From Novosphingobium sp. (GTDB taxonomy: Bacteria; Pseudomonadota; Alphaproteobacteria; Sphingomonadales; Sphingomonadaceae): 12,226 nt of DNA. The DNA lies in assembly GCA_028697875.1 (NCBI GenBank), contig JAQVEQ010000083.1, positions 1 through 12,226 on the forward strand, read 5' to 3'. Numbering within the stretch: position 1 is the first letter of the stretch; each line of letters begins with the position of its first letter. Shown piece by piece: positions 1 through 7,056 of this stretch. The notes under the pieces were generated by a model. The model was not told where the DNA came from and searched no databases. It worked only from the letters and a program-made list of their open reading frames with translations. A program made the translations under genes and the position numbers.

Positions 1-37
1 CGGGGGGAGCCTGCAATAACCGGCTTTCCCGCCGCCG

Positions 38-937
38 TCAGGGAATGCCCGCCCCGCGCAGGTCCAGCCTGACCCGTTCGATCCGGCCCTGTCCCACGTC
101 GAAATCGCTGCTGCCTTCGAAATCGACCGTGGTGCAGATGTAGAGCGTGCGCCGGTCCGCGCCGCCGAAAGCGCAAGCCAGGGCGCGGCGGCCTTCGGCC
201 AGGCGGACGACATGGGTCGCCTCCCCGCCTTCGACGACCCGGAGCACACCCGGCCCCGGAGCGACTGCGCCGTCCGCATAGGCAACCGGCGAGGCCGCCC
301 AGACACCGCCCGCATCGTCGAGGCACATGCCATCGGGAATCGCCCCGTCCGGCAACTGGGCGAACACCCGGCGATCCGACAGCGCGCCGCTGGCCGGGTC
401 GATCGTGAAGGCCGAAATGCGCATGCCCGTGCTTTCCGCCACGTAGAGCGTGCGTCCATCCGCACCGATCGCCATACCGTTGGGCGAAAGCATCTCGCCC
501 GCGGCAATGGCCGTCTGCCCGTCCGGCGCGACTGTCAGGATGTCGGTCGGCGGCGGCATGCCCGGCGTCTGGTCGTCCCAGATGTTGTAGCCCGGCTGGC
601 TGACGTAGGCGCGATCGCCAGCAACGACCATGTCGTTGAGCACGAAACGGCAAAGCCCCGAAAGGTCGGCATGGACTTGCACGCCATCGGCGGAAAGGCG
701 CAGCAGCGCGCGCTTTCTGGACGACACGACAAGCAGATCGCCATTGTCGAGAAAACCCAGCCCGCCGACGAAATCGTCCGGCGACTGGTAAAGCAGTTCG
801 GGCTTGCCCCTCTCTTCCAGGCGATAGACCCGCCCGCCGCGAATATCCGAATAATAGAGCGCCCCGTCATGCCACCGCGGGCATTCCGGCACGGTCAGTC
901 CTTCGACAACGGTTTCGACGTCCGAAATAACGATCAT
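38..937 (-). CDS. SMP-30/gluconolactonase/LRE family protein
   Basis: A 299-residue protein of the SMP-30/gluconolactonase/regucalcin family, six-bladed beta-propellers that hydrolyse sugar lactones or other lactones at a divalent metal. The metal-ligand positions of regucalcin are all visible at matching spacing: Glu18 in VPECPRW, Asn101 in FVLNDM, Asn153 in SPNGMA and Asp202 in PDGMCLD. The length is normal for the family and there is no signal peptide, so it is probably cytoplasmic. The ATG at 937 is preceded on the minus strand by a purine-rich GGGAAGAGGA, and the first residues already lead into the propeller. The gene stands alone, divergent from the PHA synthase operon, so context does not reveal its substrate. 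The family assignment is firm. Whether it acts on gluconolactone, another sugar lactone or an aromatic lactone cannot be told from sequence. Confidence 0.9.
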   Translation of the reverse strand: MIVISDVETVVEGLTVPECPRWHDGALYYSDIRGGRVYRLEERGKPELLYQSPDDFVGGLGFLDNGDLLVVSSRKRALLRLSADGVQVHADLSGLCRFVLNDMVVAGDRAYVSQPGYNIWDDQTPGMPPPTDILTVAPDGQTAIAAGEMLSPNGMAIGADGRTLYVAESTGMRISAFTIDPASGALSDRRVFAQLPDGAIPDGMCLDDAGGVWAASPVAYADGAVAPGPGVLRVVEGGEATHVVRLAEGRRALACAFGGADRRTLYICTTVDFEGSSDFDVGQGRIERVRLDLRGAGIP

Positions 938-1321
938 GATCCTCTTCCCGCCTGCACGGCCTATCCATCCGCGCCCTTTGCGGGCGTCGGCGGCGGAACC
1001 TAGGCAGGACAGGAAAGCGAGGCAAGCAGGCTTTGCGCGCCGGCCATTGCCCCGGCCATGGCGGTCAGGCGCTGTAACCAGTCCTTCATACAGAACGCCT
1101 AGGAACCGCGGCGAAAGCGGGTTCGAGCGAGAATCCCGCCAGGATGCGAAACGCGATGGAACTTCTTGTCAGCCGGATGACCGGACAAGCCGCCGCAAGC
1201 ACTTGTCTTTGCGGACCATCCCCCTGCCATGCTATCGCACCGGGCAAGATCGCGTAGTTCGCATTGCCAACAACCATGACCGGAGAGGATTCCTGGCCCA
1301 TGTTGATGGAGAACAGCACGC
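938..1321. other. divergent intergenic region, 384 bases
   Basis: This gap separates the minus-strand SMP-30 gene from the plus-strand PHA synthase operon, so it should hold both promoters. I see no convincing sigma-70-type promoter and no protein with family features. It contains a weak PHO-box-like element (1072-1089), a small hairpin at 1117-1139 (GCGGGTTC pairing with GAATCCCGC around a 6-base loop, one bulged T), a strong Shine-Dalgarno-like GGAGAGGA at 1282-1289, and a nine-codon open frame at 1300-1329 that overlaps the start of the next gene. Confidence 0.6.
1072..1089 (+). promoter_or_regulatory. weak PHO-box-like direct repeat
   Basis: CTGTAAC, a 4-base spacer CAGT, then CCTTCAT. 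Each 7-mer matches 5 of 7 positions of the PhoB half-site CTGTCAT, and the 11-base period is the PhoB spacing. From memory, the pta-ackA operon of Sinorhizobium meliloti is phosphate-stress inducible through PhoB, which makes this position interesting. A 10/14 match is expected by chance with appreciable probability in a gap this size, so this is a candidate only. Confidence 0.25.
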
Positions 1322-3133
1322 GTGCATGACATCGTTTCTTCCCAGCCGGTCGCACGATCGCCGGGCGACCCTGCAGAGCCGGCACACTCCGCACCGCAGG
1401 AAAACGGCATGGAGGCAGGTTTCGCCAGCCTCGACCGGTTTGCCGCGGCTACCGGCGCGCGGCTGACCGGCGGGCTTTCCGTCGTCGCGTCCATGCTGGC
1501 GATGGCGGACTGGTCGATGCACCTCGCCACCATGCCCGGCAAGCGGACCGAACTGGGCCTCGAAGCCTGGCGCACGGCGGTGCGCTATTGGGAAAACGTG
1601 GCCAGCACCATCATGGATGCCGACACGCCCCCCATGGTCGAACCGGAACCCGGCGACAACCGTTTCCGCGATCCGGCATGGAACGGCATGCCCTATCGTT
1701 TCCTGCGCGACGGCTTCCTCGCGACGGAAGGCTGGTGGCGCTCGGCCACTTGCGGCGTCAGGGGCGTATCGCCGATCCACAAGGAAATGGTGTCCTTCTC
1801 CGCCCGCCAGTGGCTGGACGTCTTCTCTCCTTCCAATTTCCCGCTGAGCAATCCCGAAGTGACGCGCAAGGCGCGGGAAACCGGCGGGTACAACTTCGTC
1901 ACCGGCCTGCTCAACTGGATCGACGATGTCGGCCGCCTCGCCGGACACCGCCCGCCGGCCGGGACCGAGGACTTCGTCGTCGGCAAGGATGTCGCCGTTA
2001 CGCCGGGCAAGGTGGTCTACCGCAACCACCTGATCGAACTGATCCAGTACGCGCCGGCAACGGAAAAGGTCGCGGCCGAACCGGTCCTGATCGTGCCGGC
2101 CTGGATCATGAAATATTACATTCTCGACCTTTCGCCGGAAAACTGGCTGGTGAAGTACCTGGTCGACCGCGGCCACACGGTGTTCTGCATCTCGTGGCGC
2201 AACGTGACGGCGCAAGACCGGAACGTCTCGCTCGACGATTACCGGCGGCTCGGTCCGATGGCGGCGCTGGACGCGATTTCCGAAATCATGCCCGGAACGA
2301 AGATCCATGCCGCCGGCTATTGCCTGGGCGGCACGCTGCTGTCGCTGACGGCGGCGGCCATGGCGGAGTTCGGCGACGACCGGCTCAAGACGATGACTCT
2401 GTTCGCCGCGCAGACCGATTTCACCGAACCGGGCGAACTGGAACTGTTCATCAACGACAGCCAGGTCGCCCTGCTCGAAGCCATGATGTGGCAGCGCGGA
2501 CTGCTCGACGCCTCGCAAATGGCCGGTGCGTTCCAGATCCTGCGCTCCAACGACCTCATCTGGTCGCGGCTCGTCCATGAATACATGATGGGCGAACGCA
2601 GCCCGATGATCGACCTGATGGCATGGAACGCGGATACGACGCGGATGCCCTACCGCATGCACTCGGAATACCTGCGCTCCATGTTCCTGCGCAACGACCT
2701 CGCCTCGGGCCGCTATGTGGTGGACGGCCACCCGGTCACACTGAACAATATCCGCACGCCGGTCTTCTCCGTCGGCACCGAACGGGATCACGTCGCGCCG
2801 TGGCGTTCGGTCTACAAGATCCACTACCTCGCCAATACCGAAGTCACCTTCCTGCTGGCGAGCGGCGGGCACAATGCCGGGATCGTCAGCGAACCGGGCC
2901 ATCCCCACCGGCATTACCGCATCGCGACCTACCACCCGCACGACGTGTGCTTTTCCGCCGACGAATGGGCCGGACAGGCCGAACGGCGCGAAGGCTCGTG
3001 GTGGGTCGCCTGGGAACAGTGGCTGGCGGATCACTCCGGCCCGGAACAGGTCGCTCCGCCGCCCATGGGCGGACCCGAAGCAGATACCGGCCGCATGATG
3101 GATGCGCCCGGCAGCTATGTGTTGCAATCATGA
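1322..3133 (+). CDS. phaC: class I-like poly(R)-hydroxyalkanoate synthase (PhaC family)
   Basis: A 603-residue PHA synthase-family alpha/beta hydrolase, which would polymerise (R)-3-hydroxyacyl-CoA into polyester with release of CoA. A PhaC N-terminal domain spans about 110-270 (SPSNFPLSNPEV at 169-180 is diagnostic). The hydrolase core follows, with PhaC-type stretches KYYILDLSPEN and ISWRN. The modified lipase box GYCLGG puts the nucleophile at Cys334. Asp489 in ERDHVAPW and His517 in SGGHNAG complete the triad. Length is normal for class I. The SGGHNAGIVSEPG stretch differs from the GHIAG form of Cupriavidus PhaC and suggests a side branch, so polymer synthesis is probable but not certain. 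The start is a GTG with GGAG at 1308-1311; an ATG at 1409 with AGGA in front would give 574 residues and is a real alternative. The stop overlaps the next start (ATGA), so the genes are co-transcribed and probably translationally coupled. Confidence 0.88.
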   Translation: MHDIVSSQPVARSPGDPAEPAHSAPQENGMEAGFASLDRFAAATGARLTGGLSVVASMLAMADWSMHLATMPGKRTELGLEAWRTAVRYWENVASTIMDADTPPMVEPEPGDNRFRDPAWNGMPYRFLRDGFLATEGWWRSATCGVRGVSPIHKEMVSFSARQWLDVFSPSNFPLSNPEVTRKARETGGYNFVTGLLNWIDDVGRLAGHRPPAGTEDFVVGKDVAVTPGKVVYRNHLIELIQYAPATEKVAAEPVLIVPAWIMKYYILDLSPENWLVKYLVDRGHTVFCISWRNVTAQDRNVSLDDYRRLGPMAALDAISEIMPGTKIHAAGYCLGGTLLSLTAAAMAEFGDDRLKTMTLFAAQTDFTEPGELELFINDSQVALLEAMMWQRGLLDASQMAGAFQILRSNDLIWSRLVHEYMMGERSPMIDLMAWNADTTRMPYRMHSEYLRSMFLRNDLASGRYVVDGHPVTLNNIRTPVFSVGTERDHVAPWRSVYKIHYLANTEVTFLLASGGHNAGIVSEPGHPHRHYRIATYHPHDVCFSADEWAGQAERREGSWWVAWEQWLADHSGPEQVAPPPMGGPEADTGRMMDAPGSYVLQS

Positions 3134-4542
3134 TGATGAAATCGGCCAGCGCGCCGCTGGTAAACCGCACTTTCGACGAACTGGCAGTGGGGGATACGGC
3201 CTCGCTCGTCCGCCTTGCCACGCCCGACGACATCAAGCTGTTCGCGGCCGTTTCGGGGGACGTCAATCCGGCCCACCTCGACGCGCAATACGCCAAGAGC
3301 GACATGTTCGGCCATGTGATCGTCCACGGCATGTGGACGGCGGCGCTGATCTCCACCGTGCTGGGCACGCAGTTGCCCGGTCCGGGCACGATCTATCTCG
3401 GGCAGGACCTCAAGTTCCTGCGTCCGGTGGCGCCGGGCGATACTATCACCGCCACGGTCACAGTGACGGAAAAACGGGATGAAAAGCACATCGTCCTGTT
3501 CGACACCGTGTGCACCAACCAGGACGGCGACAAGGTCCTTTCCGGCACGGCGACAGTGATCGCCCCTGCCGAAAAGCTCTCGCTCCCGCGCATTCCGGTG
3601 CCCGAAGTCTCGATCCGCGGGGTCGACCGCTTCGCCCCGATCCTGGAACAGGCACGCGCGATGGAACCGATGCCGACGGCCATCGTCCATCCCTGCAACG
3701 TCGCCGCGATCCAGTCCGCCATCGAAGCCCGCGACGAAGGGCTCATCACGCCGGTGCTGGTCGGCCCGCGCGAGAAGATCGAAGCGGCGGCCGAACAAGC
3801 CTCGCTTTCGCTGGCGGGCATCCGCATCGAAGCGACGGAACACAGCCATGCCGCGGCCGAACGGGCAGTCGAACTGGCGACGGCGGGCGAAGTCACGTCC
3901 CTGATGAAAGGCAGCCTGCACACCGACGAACTGCTCGGCGCGGTGGTGGCGGCGGGGTCCGGCCTGCGCACCGACCGGCGCATCAGCCACGTCTACGTCC
4001 TCGACGTGCCGTCCTATCACAAGGTGCTGACGATCACCGACGCGGCGATCAACATCGCCCCGACGCTCGAACAGAAACGCGACATCTGCCAGAACGCCAT
4101 CGACCTGATGCACGTGCTCGGCGTCGACAATCCGTTCGTCGCGGTCCTCGCGGCCGTCGAAGTCGTCAATCCGGTAATGCCCGCCACGCTCGACGCCTCG
4201 GCCCTGACCGTCATGGCGATGCGCGGGCAGATCACCGGGGCACGGGTCGACGGGCCGCTCGCCTTCGACAACGCGATCAGCCTCGACGCGGCGAAGATCA
4301 AGCAGATCGACTCGCCCGTGGCGGGCCATCCCGACATCCTGCTGGTGCCCAACCTCGAAGCCGGCAACATGCTGGCCAAGCAGCTGATCTACCTCGCGGG
4401 CGCCGACGCGGCAGGGCTCGTGCTCGGTGCGCGGGTGCCGATCATCCTGACCAGCCGCGCGGATTCGCTGAAAGTCCGCCTCGCCTCGGTCGCGCTCGCC
4501 AAACTTGCGGCGGCCCATCGCAAGACTGGGGGTCCGTCATGA
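3130..4542 (+). CDS. pta: bifunctional MaoC-type enoyl-CoA hydratase / phosphate acetyl(butyryl)transferase
   Basis: A 470-residue two-domain cytoplasmic enzyme. Residues ~10-145 form a MaoC/PhaJ hotdog domain with the (R)-specific hydratase signature: Asp44 and His49 in SGDVNPAHLD correspond to the catalytic pair of Aeromonas PhaJ, followed by IVHGM at 64-68. Residues ~165-465 form a phosphate acetyl/butyryltransferase domain (GPLAFDNAIS at 375-384, SPVAGHPDILLVPNLEAGN at 395-413, VPIILTSRADS near the end). The hydratase half would make (R)-3-hydroxyacyl-CoA, the substrate of the PHA synthase encoded just upstream. The transferase half exchanges CoA for phosphate to give acyl-phosphate for the kinase encoded just downstream. 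Three ATG codons run in tandem at 3130, 3133 and 3136; the first overlaps the upstream stop as ATGA. Acyl chain length preference (acetyl or butyryl) cannot be fixed from sequence. Confidence 0.92.
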   Translation: MMMKSASAPLVNRTFDELAVGDTASLVRLATPDDIKLFAAVSGDVNPAHLDAQYAKSDMFGHVIVHGMWTAALISTVLGTQLPGPGTIYLGQDLKFLRPVAPGDTITATVTVTEKRDEKHIVLFDTVCTNQDGDKVLSGTATVIAPAEKLSLPRIPVPEVSIRGVDRFAPILEQARAMEPMPTAIVHPCNVAAIQSAIEARDEGLITPVLVGPREKIEAAAEQASLSLAGIRIEATEHSHAAAERAVELATAGEVTSLMKGSLHTDELLGAVVAAGSGLRTDRRISHVYVLDVPSYHKVLTITDAAINIAPTLEQKRDICQNAIDLMHVLGVDNPFVAVLAAVEVVNPVMPATLDASALTVMAMRGQITGARVDGPLAFDNAISLDAAKIKQIDSPVAGHPDILLVPNLEAGNMLAKQLIYLAGADAAGLVLGARVPIILTSRADSLKVRLASVALAKLAAAHRKTGGPS

Positions 4543-5729
4543 ACGAAGGGCATCTCGTCCTTACTTTCAACGCCGGTTCGTCGACTATCAAATACGGGTT
4601 GTTCGACTGCACGGCAGGCGAGCCGGTGCATATCGGCAGCGGGATCGTGGACTTGCGGCGCGAACCCCTGATGCTCCACATGCAGGAAGGCGCAGTCATC
4701 GACGACATCGCGCTCACCGCGCCGCTGACGGAAGACCTGCGCGAAGTGATCGACGAAGTGCTGGACCGATTGGGCGAGCATTTCCCGCTCGGCAGCCTGC
4801 TGGCCGTGGGCCACCGGGTGGTCCATGGCGGGGACCAGTTCGACGGCCCGGTACGCATCGACGACACGAACCTGCTTGCGATGGAAGCGCTCGTCCCGCT
4901 GGCCCCGCTCCATCAGCCGCACAATCTCCAGCTGGTGCATGCGCTGCGCCACCTGCGCCCGGACCTTACCCAGGTGGCCTCGTTCGACACGGCGTTCCAC
5001 CGCACCCAGTCCAACCTCGTGCGCCACTTCGCCATTCCGCAGGAATTGTTCGACGAAGGGGTCAAGCGGTACGGCTTCCACGGGCTGTCCTACAAGTACA
5101 TCGCCAGCCGGCTCGCCCGGCTCGAACCCTCGCTTGCCGCGGGCCGGGTCGTCGTCGCCCATCTCGGCAGCGGGGCCAGCCTGTGCGGGATCGAAGGCGG
5201 CAAGAGCCGCGACACCTCGATGGGCTTTTCGACGATCGACGGGGTGCCGATGGCGACGCGCTGCGGCGCGCTCGATCCCGGCGTCGTCATCCACCTGCTC
5301 AAACAACGCCGCATGCCGCTCGAAGAGGTGGAAGACATGCTCTACCACCGCTCGGGCCTGCTCGGGCTTTCCGGCATCAGCGCCGATTGCCGCGACCTGC
5401 TGGAAAGCGGGGCCCCGGCGGCGCAGGAGGCCGTGGAATACTTCGCCCTCCACGTCGCGCGCACGGCCGCCGCGCTGGCGACCACCATGGGCGGCCTCGA
5501 CGCACTGGTGTTCACGGCCGGGATCGGCGAACACCAGCCGCCGGTGCGCGAGGCCGTCTGCCGCCACCTGGCATGGCTCGGGCTGGAACTCGACAGCGAA
5601 GCGAACGCCGCCAATGCCACGCGAGTCCACGCCGCATCGAGCCGGGTCGCCGTGCTCGCGATCCCCACGGACGAGGAACAGGTGATCGCGGAGGAAGCCC
5701 TCTCGGTCGGCCAGCCTCTGCCCGCCTGA
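4539..5729 (+). CDS. ackA: acetate kinase
   Basis: A 396-residue acetate kinase of the ASKHA superfamily that interconverts acyl-phosphate + ADP and carboxylate + ATP. The active-site residues of Methanosarcina AckA are all visible: Asn11 in the phosphate loop NAGSSTIK, Arg93 in GHRVVHGG, Asp150 in SFDTAFH, His181 in YGFHGLS, Arg241 in TRCGALDPG, the FTAGIGE motif at 325-331, and the Glu of IPTDEE near 376-380. Length is typical. The ATG at 4539 overlaps the stop of the fused hydratase/transferase gene as ATGA, so the three genes form one tightly coupled operon. Together with the transferase it forms the acetyl-CoA-to-acetate pathway, run for ATP and CoA recycling or in reverse for acetate uptake. 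Propionate or butyrate may also be substrates. Confidence 0.95.
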   Translation: MNEGHLVLTFNAGSSTIKYGLFDCTAGEPVHIGSGIVDLRREPLMLHMQEGAVIDDIALTAPLTEDLREVIDEVLDRLGEHFPLGSLLAVGHRVVHGGDQFDGPVRIDDTNLLAMEALVPLAPLHQPHNLQLVHALRHLRPDLTQVASFDTAFHRTQSNLVRHFAIPQELFDEGVKRYGFHGLSYKYIASRLARLEPSLAAGRVVVAHLGSGASLCGIEGGKSRDTSMGFSTIDGVPMATRCGALDPGVVIHLLKQRRMPLEEVEDMLYHRSGLLGLSGISADCRDLLESGAPAAQEAVEYFALHVARTAAALATTMGGLDALVFTAGIGEHQPPVREAVCRHLAWLGLELDSEANAANATRVHAASSRVAVLAIPTDEEQVIAEEALSVGQPLPA

Positions 5730-5752
5730 CCCTGCCCGCTTGACCCTGCCCG
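5727..5752. repeat. 14-base tandem duplication at the ackA stop codon
   Basis: TGACCCTGCCCGCT (5727-5740) is followed directly by TGACCCTGCCCG (5741-5752). The first copy begins with the ackA stop codon, so the duplication places a second TGA downstream. A related CTCTGCCCGCC lies just before it. It looks like replication slippage in non-coding DNA, with no evident function. Confidence 0.7.
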
Positions 5753-5769
5753 GCCGGATATCCTCCGGC
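5753..5769. terminator. possible bidirectional terminator between convergent genes
   Basis: GCCGGA, loop TATCC, TCCGGC: a perfect 6-base-pair GC-rich stem with a 5-base loop in the 41-base gap between the convergent ackA and cytochrome b561 genes. There is no run of T on either side, so it is not a textbook intrinsic terminator. Position and symmetry are the main support. Confidence 0.35.
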
Positions 5770-5770
5770 G

Positions 5771-6457
5771 TCAGGCCTGGCCGAAAAAGCGGATCAGGGC
5801 CCACACCCCCAGCCCTGCGGCAAGGACGAGGACGAGCGCGAGCAGAGGCGAGGCGAAGCGCAGCGGCGGGGCCTGCCCCGTCCATTCGCGCGAACCGGTC
5901 AGCATCGCACCGACGAGGTTTTCCCGCTTGAACAGCCGGTACCAGGCGATCGCCAGCACATGCAGCGCGATCAGCGCCAGGAGCAGGTTGAACACCAGGT
6001 GGTGCGCTTGCGCCGCCGCGCGGCCGGTATCGAAATCGACGAGATAGGCGAACGGCCCCGATTCCAGGCCATCCACATCGACCGCGAAGAAGCCGAGCGC
6101 GACTTGCGCGAACAGCAGGGAAAGCATGGCCAGCACGCTCCAGCCGCCCGCCGGGTTATGGCCCGGACGGGCAGGCGTTCCACGCTGGAACAGGCCCTGT
6201 GCGAGATAGGCGGCAACGGCGCGGGGGCCGCGCAGGAACTGGGAAAACCGCGCCGTCGTGCTGCCGGCGAAACCCCAGGCCAGCCGGAACAGCAGCAGGG
6301 TCAGGATCGCGTAACCTGTCAGGCGGTGCCAATCGAGCATCCCCTGTTCCCCCGTCCACCACGCGCAGCCGATCAGGCCGGCCAGCGCCCAATGGAACAG
6401 GCGGACGGGCGCGTCCCACACCTTGAGGCGGGAAACCGGGAGAGACGGGGCAACCAT
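5771..6457 (-). CDS. cytochrome b561 family membrane protein
   Basis: A 228-residue integral membrane dihaem cytochrome of the bacterial b561 / Ni-Fe-hydrogenase-type cytochrome b group, which passes electrons between the quinone pool and periplasmic partners. I see hydrophobic segments at about 20-38, 46-65, 106-126, 155-174 and 202-223. Haem-ligand candidates are His22 (RLFHW), His44 (DWHRLTGY), His152 or His153 (AHHLVFN) and His166 (LHVLAI), the usual family pattern. The fifth C-terminal segment is a small extension beyond the four-helix core. The start overlaps the stop of the upstream cytochrome c' gene by one base (TAATG), so translation is probably coupled. A soluble c-type and membrane b-type pair suggests the two exchange electrons. 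An acceptor other than cytochrome c' is possible. Confidence 0.9.
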   Translation of the reverse strand: MVAPSLPVSRLKVWDAPVRLFHWALAGLIGCAWWTGEQGMLDWHRLTGYAILTLLLFRLAWGFAGSTTARFSQFLRGPRAVAAYLAQGLFQRGTPARPGHNPAGGWSVLAMLSLLFAQVALGFFAVDVDGLESGPFAYLVDFDTGRAAAQAHHLVFNLLLALIALHVLAIAWYRLFKRENLVGAMLTGSREWTGQAPPLRFASPLLALVLVLAAGLGVWALIRFFGQA

Positions 6458-6960
6458 TATTTCTCGCGGAACTGGGAATGGCAGCCCTTGCAGGTCTTGC
6501 CCAATGCATCGCGGGCCTTGGTCATGGCCGCCAGGTCACCGCTCCTGGCCGCGGTATCCAGGGCCTTCGCCGAACGCGCCAGGGCCGCGGTATATTTCCC
6601 GAACTCCGTGGGATTCGACCAGATTTCGGCCTTCGCCTTGGTTTTCAGGCCGGATTCCGGTCCGCTTCCCGCCGGGAAATGATCCTTCACCAAGGCGGCG
6701 CGGCGAGCGATATCCTTCGCCGCCGGACCGACCGTGTTAATGTCGGGCGCGCCGGTCTTGAGTTCGTCGTTGACGGTCTTGAAGGCGCCGCCGATTTCCT
6801 TGAAATTGGCTTTCCTGACGGACACCGCATCGGCAATGCTCAGCGTCGCGGCGGACGCTGCGGCGGCCCCGGCCAAGAGGGCGAAGGCTACTGCCACGCG
6901 CACACCGGGATTCGTCCTCGATCCTGAATTCGTCACCTGTTTTCTATCCTTCTTCGTCAT
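6457..6960 (-). CDS. cytochrome c' (periplasmic, C-terminal CxxCH)
   Basis: A 167-residue exported monohaem cytochrome c. The single haem motif CKGCH (Cys157, Cys160, His161) lies seven residues from the C-terminus, and the mature part looks mostly helical and Ala/Lys-rich. Both features are the hallmark of the four-helix cytochrome c' family, which binds NO and may protect against nitrosative stress or shuttle electrons. The signal peptide runs from a basic N-region through VRVAVAFALLAGAAAASA, with likely cleavage after ASA near residue 37. I chose the ATG at 6960 because it directly precedes the basic N-region and has GGGGAG close in front, although the spacing is short; the frame is open further upstream to 7041. 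The next gene is cytochrome b561, overlapping as TAATG, a recurrent pairing in proteobacteria. Confidence 0.88.
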   Translation of the reverse strand: MTKKDRKQVTNSGSRTNPGVRVAVAFALLAGAAAASAATLSIADAVSVRKANFKEIGGAFKTVNDELKTGAPDINTVGPAAKDIARRAALVKDHFPAGSGPESGLKTKAKAEIWSNPTEFGKYTAALARSAKALDTAARSGDLAAMTKARDALGKTCKGCHSQFREK

Positions 6961-7056
6961 GGCTCCCCGCCATCCCCGGCCACGATAGTCGCGTGAAGCG
7001 GCCGTAAACACCACCTTTTTTCCGATCACCGGCAAGGGCAATTCGGCGCACGGGCG

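Noticed and set aside
1117..1139. GCGGGTTCGAG...CCCGC, which at first looks like a tRNA T-arm
   Set aside because: The loop would be 13 bases instead of 7, and there is no acceptor or anticodon stem in the flanks. It is a simple bulged hairpin.
1224..1241. CTGCCAT, a 6-of-7 match to a PhoB half-site
   Set aside because: The position one period downstream (TCGCACC) does not resemble a half-site, so there is no paired PHO box.
1232..3127. Very long open frame antisense to the PHA synthase gene, and similar long frames opposite or out of frame with most genes
   Set aside because: High G+C removes stop codons from shadow frames. The translations are rich in Arg, Ala, Gly and His with no family signature, while the opposite strand codes a clear conserved enzyme.
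3510..5729. Reading the fused hydratase/transferase and acetate kinase as one long polypeptide
   Set aside because: The long frame through ackA runs out of frame across the transferase gene and shows no family sequence there. The two enzymes are separate genes with an ATGA overlap at 4539-4542.
6961..7041. N-terminal extension of cytochrome c' to the upstream ATG at 7041
   Set aside because: It would put 27 residues in front of the basic N-region of a good signal peptide. The ATG at 6960 gives normal export signal geometry.
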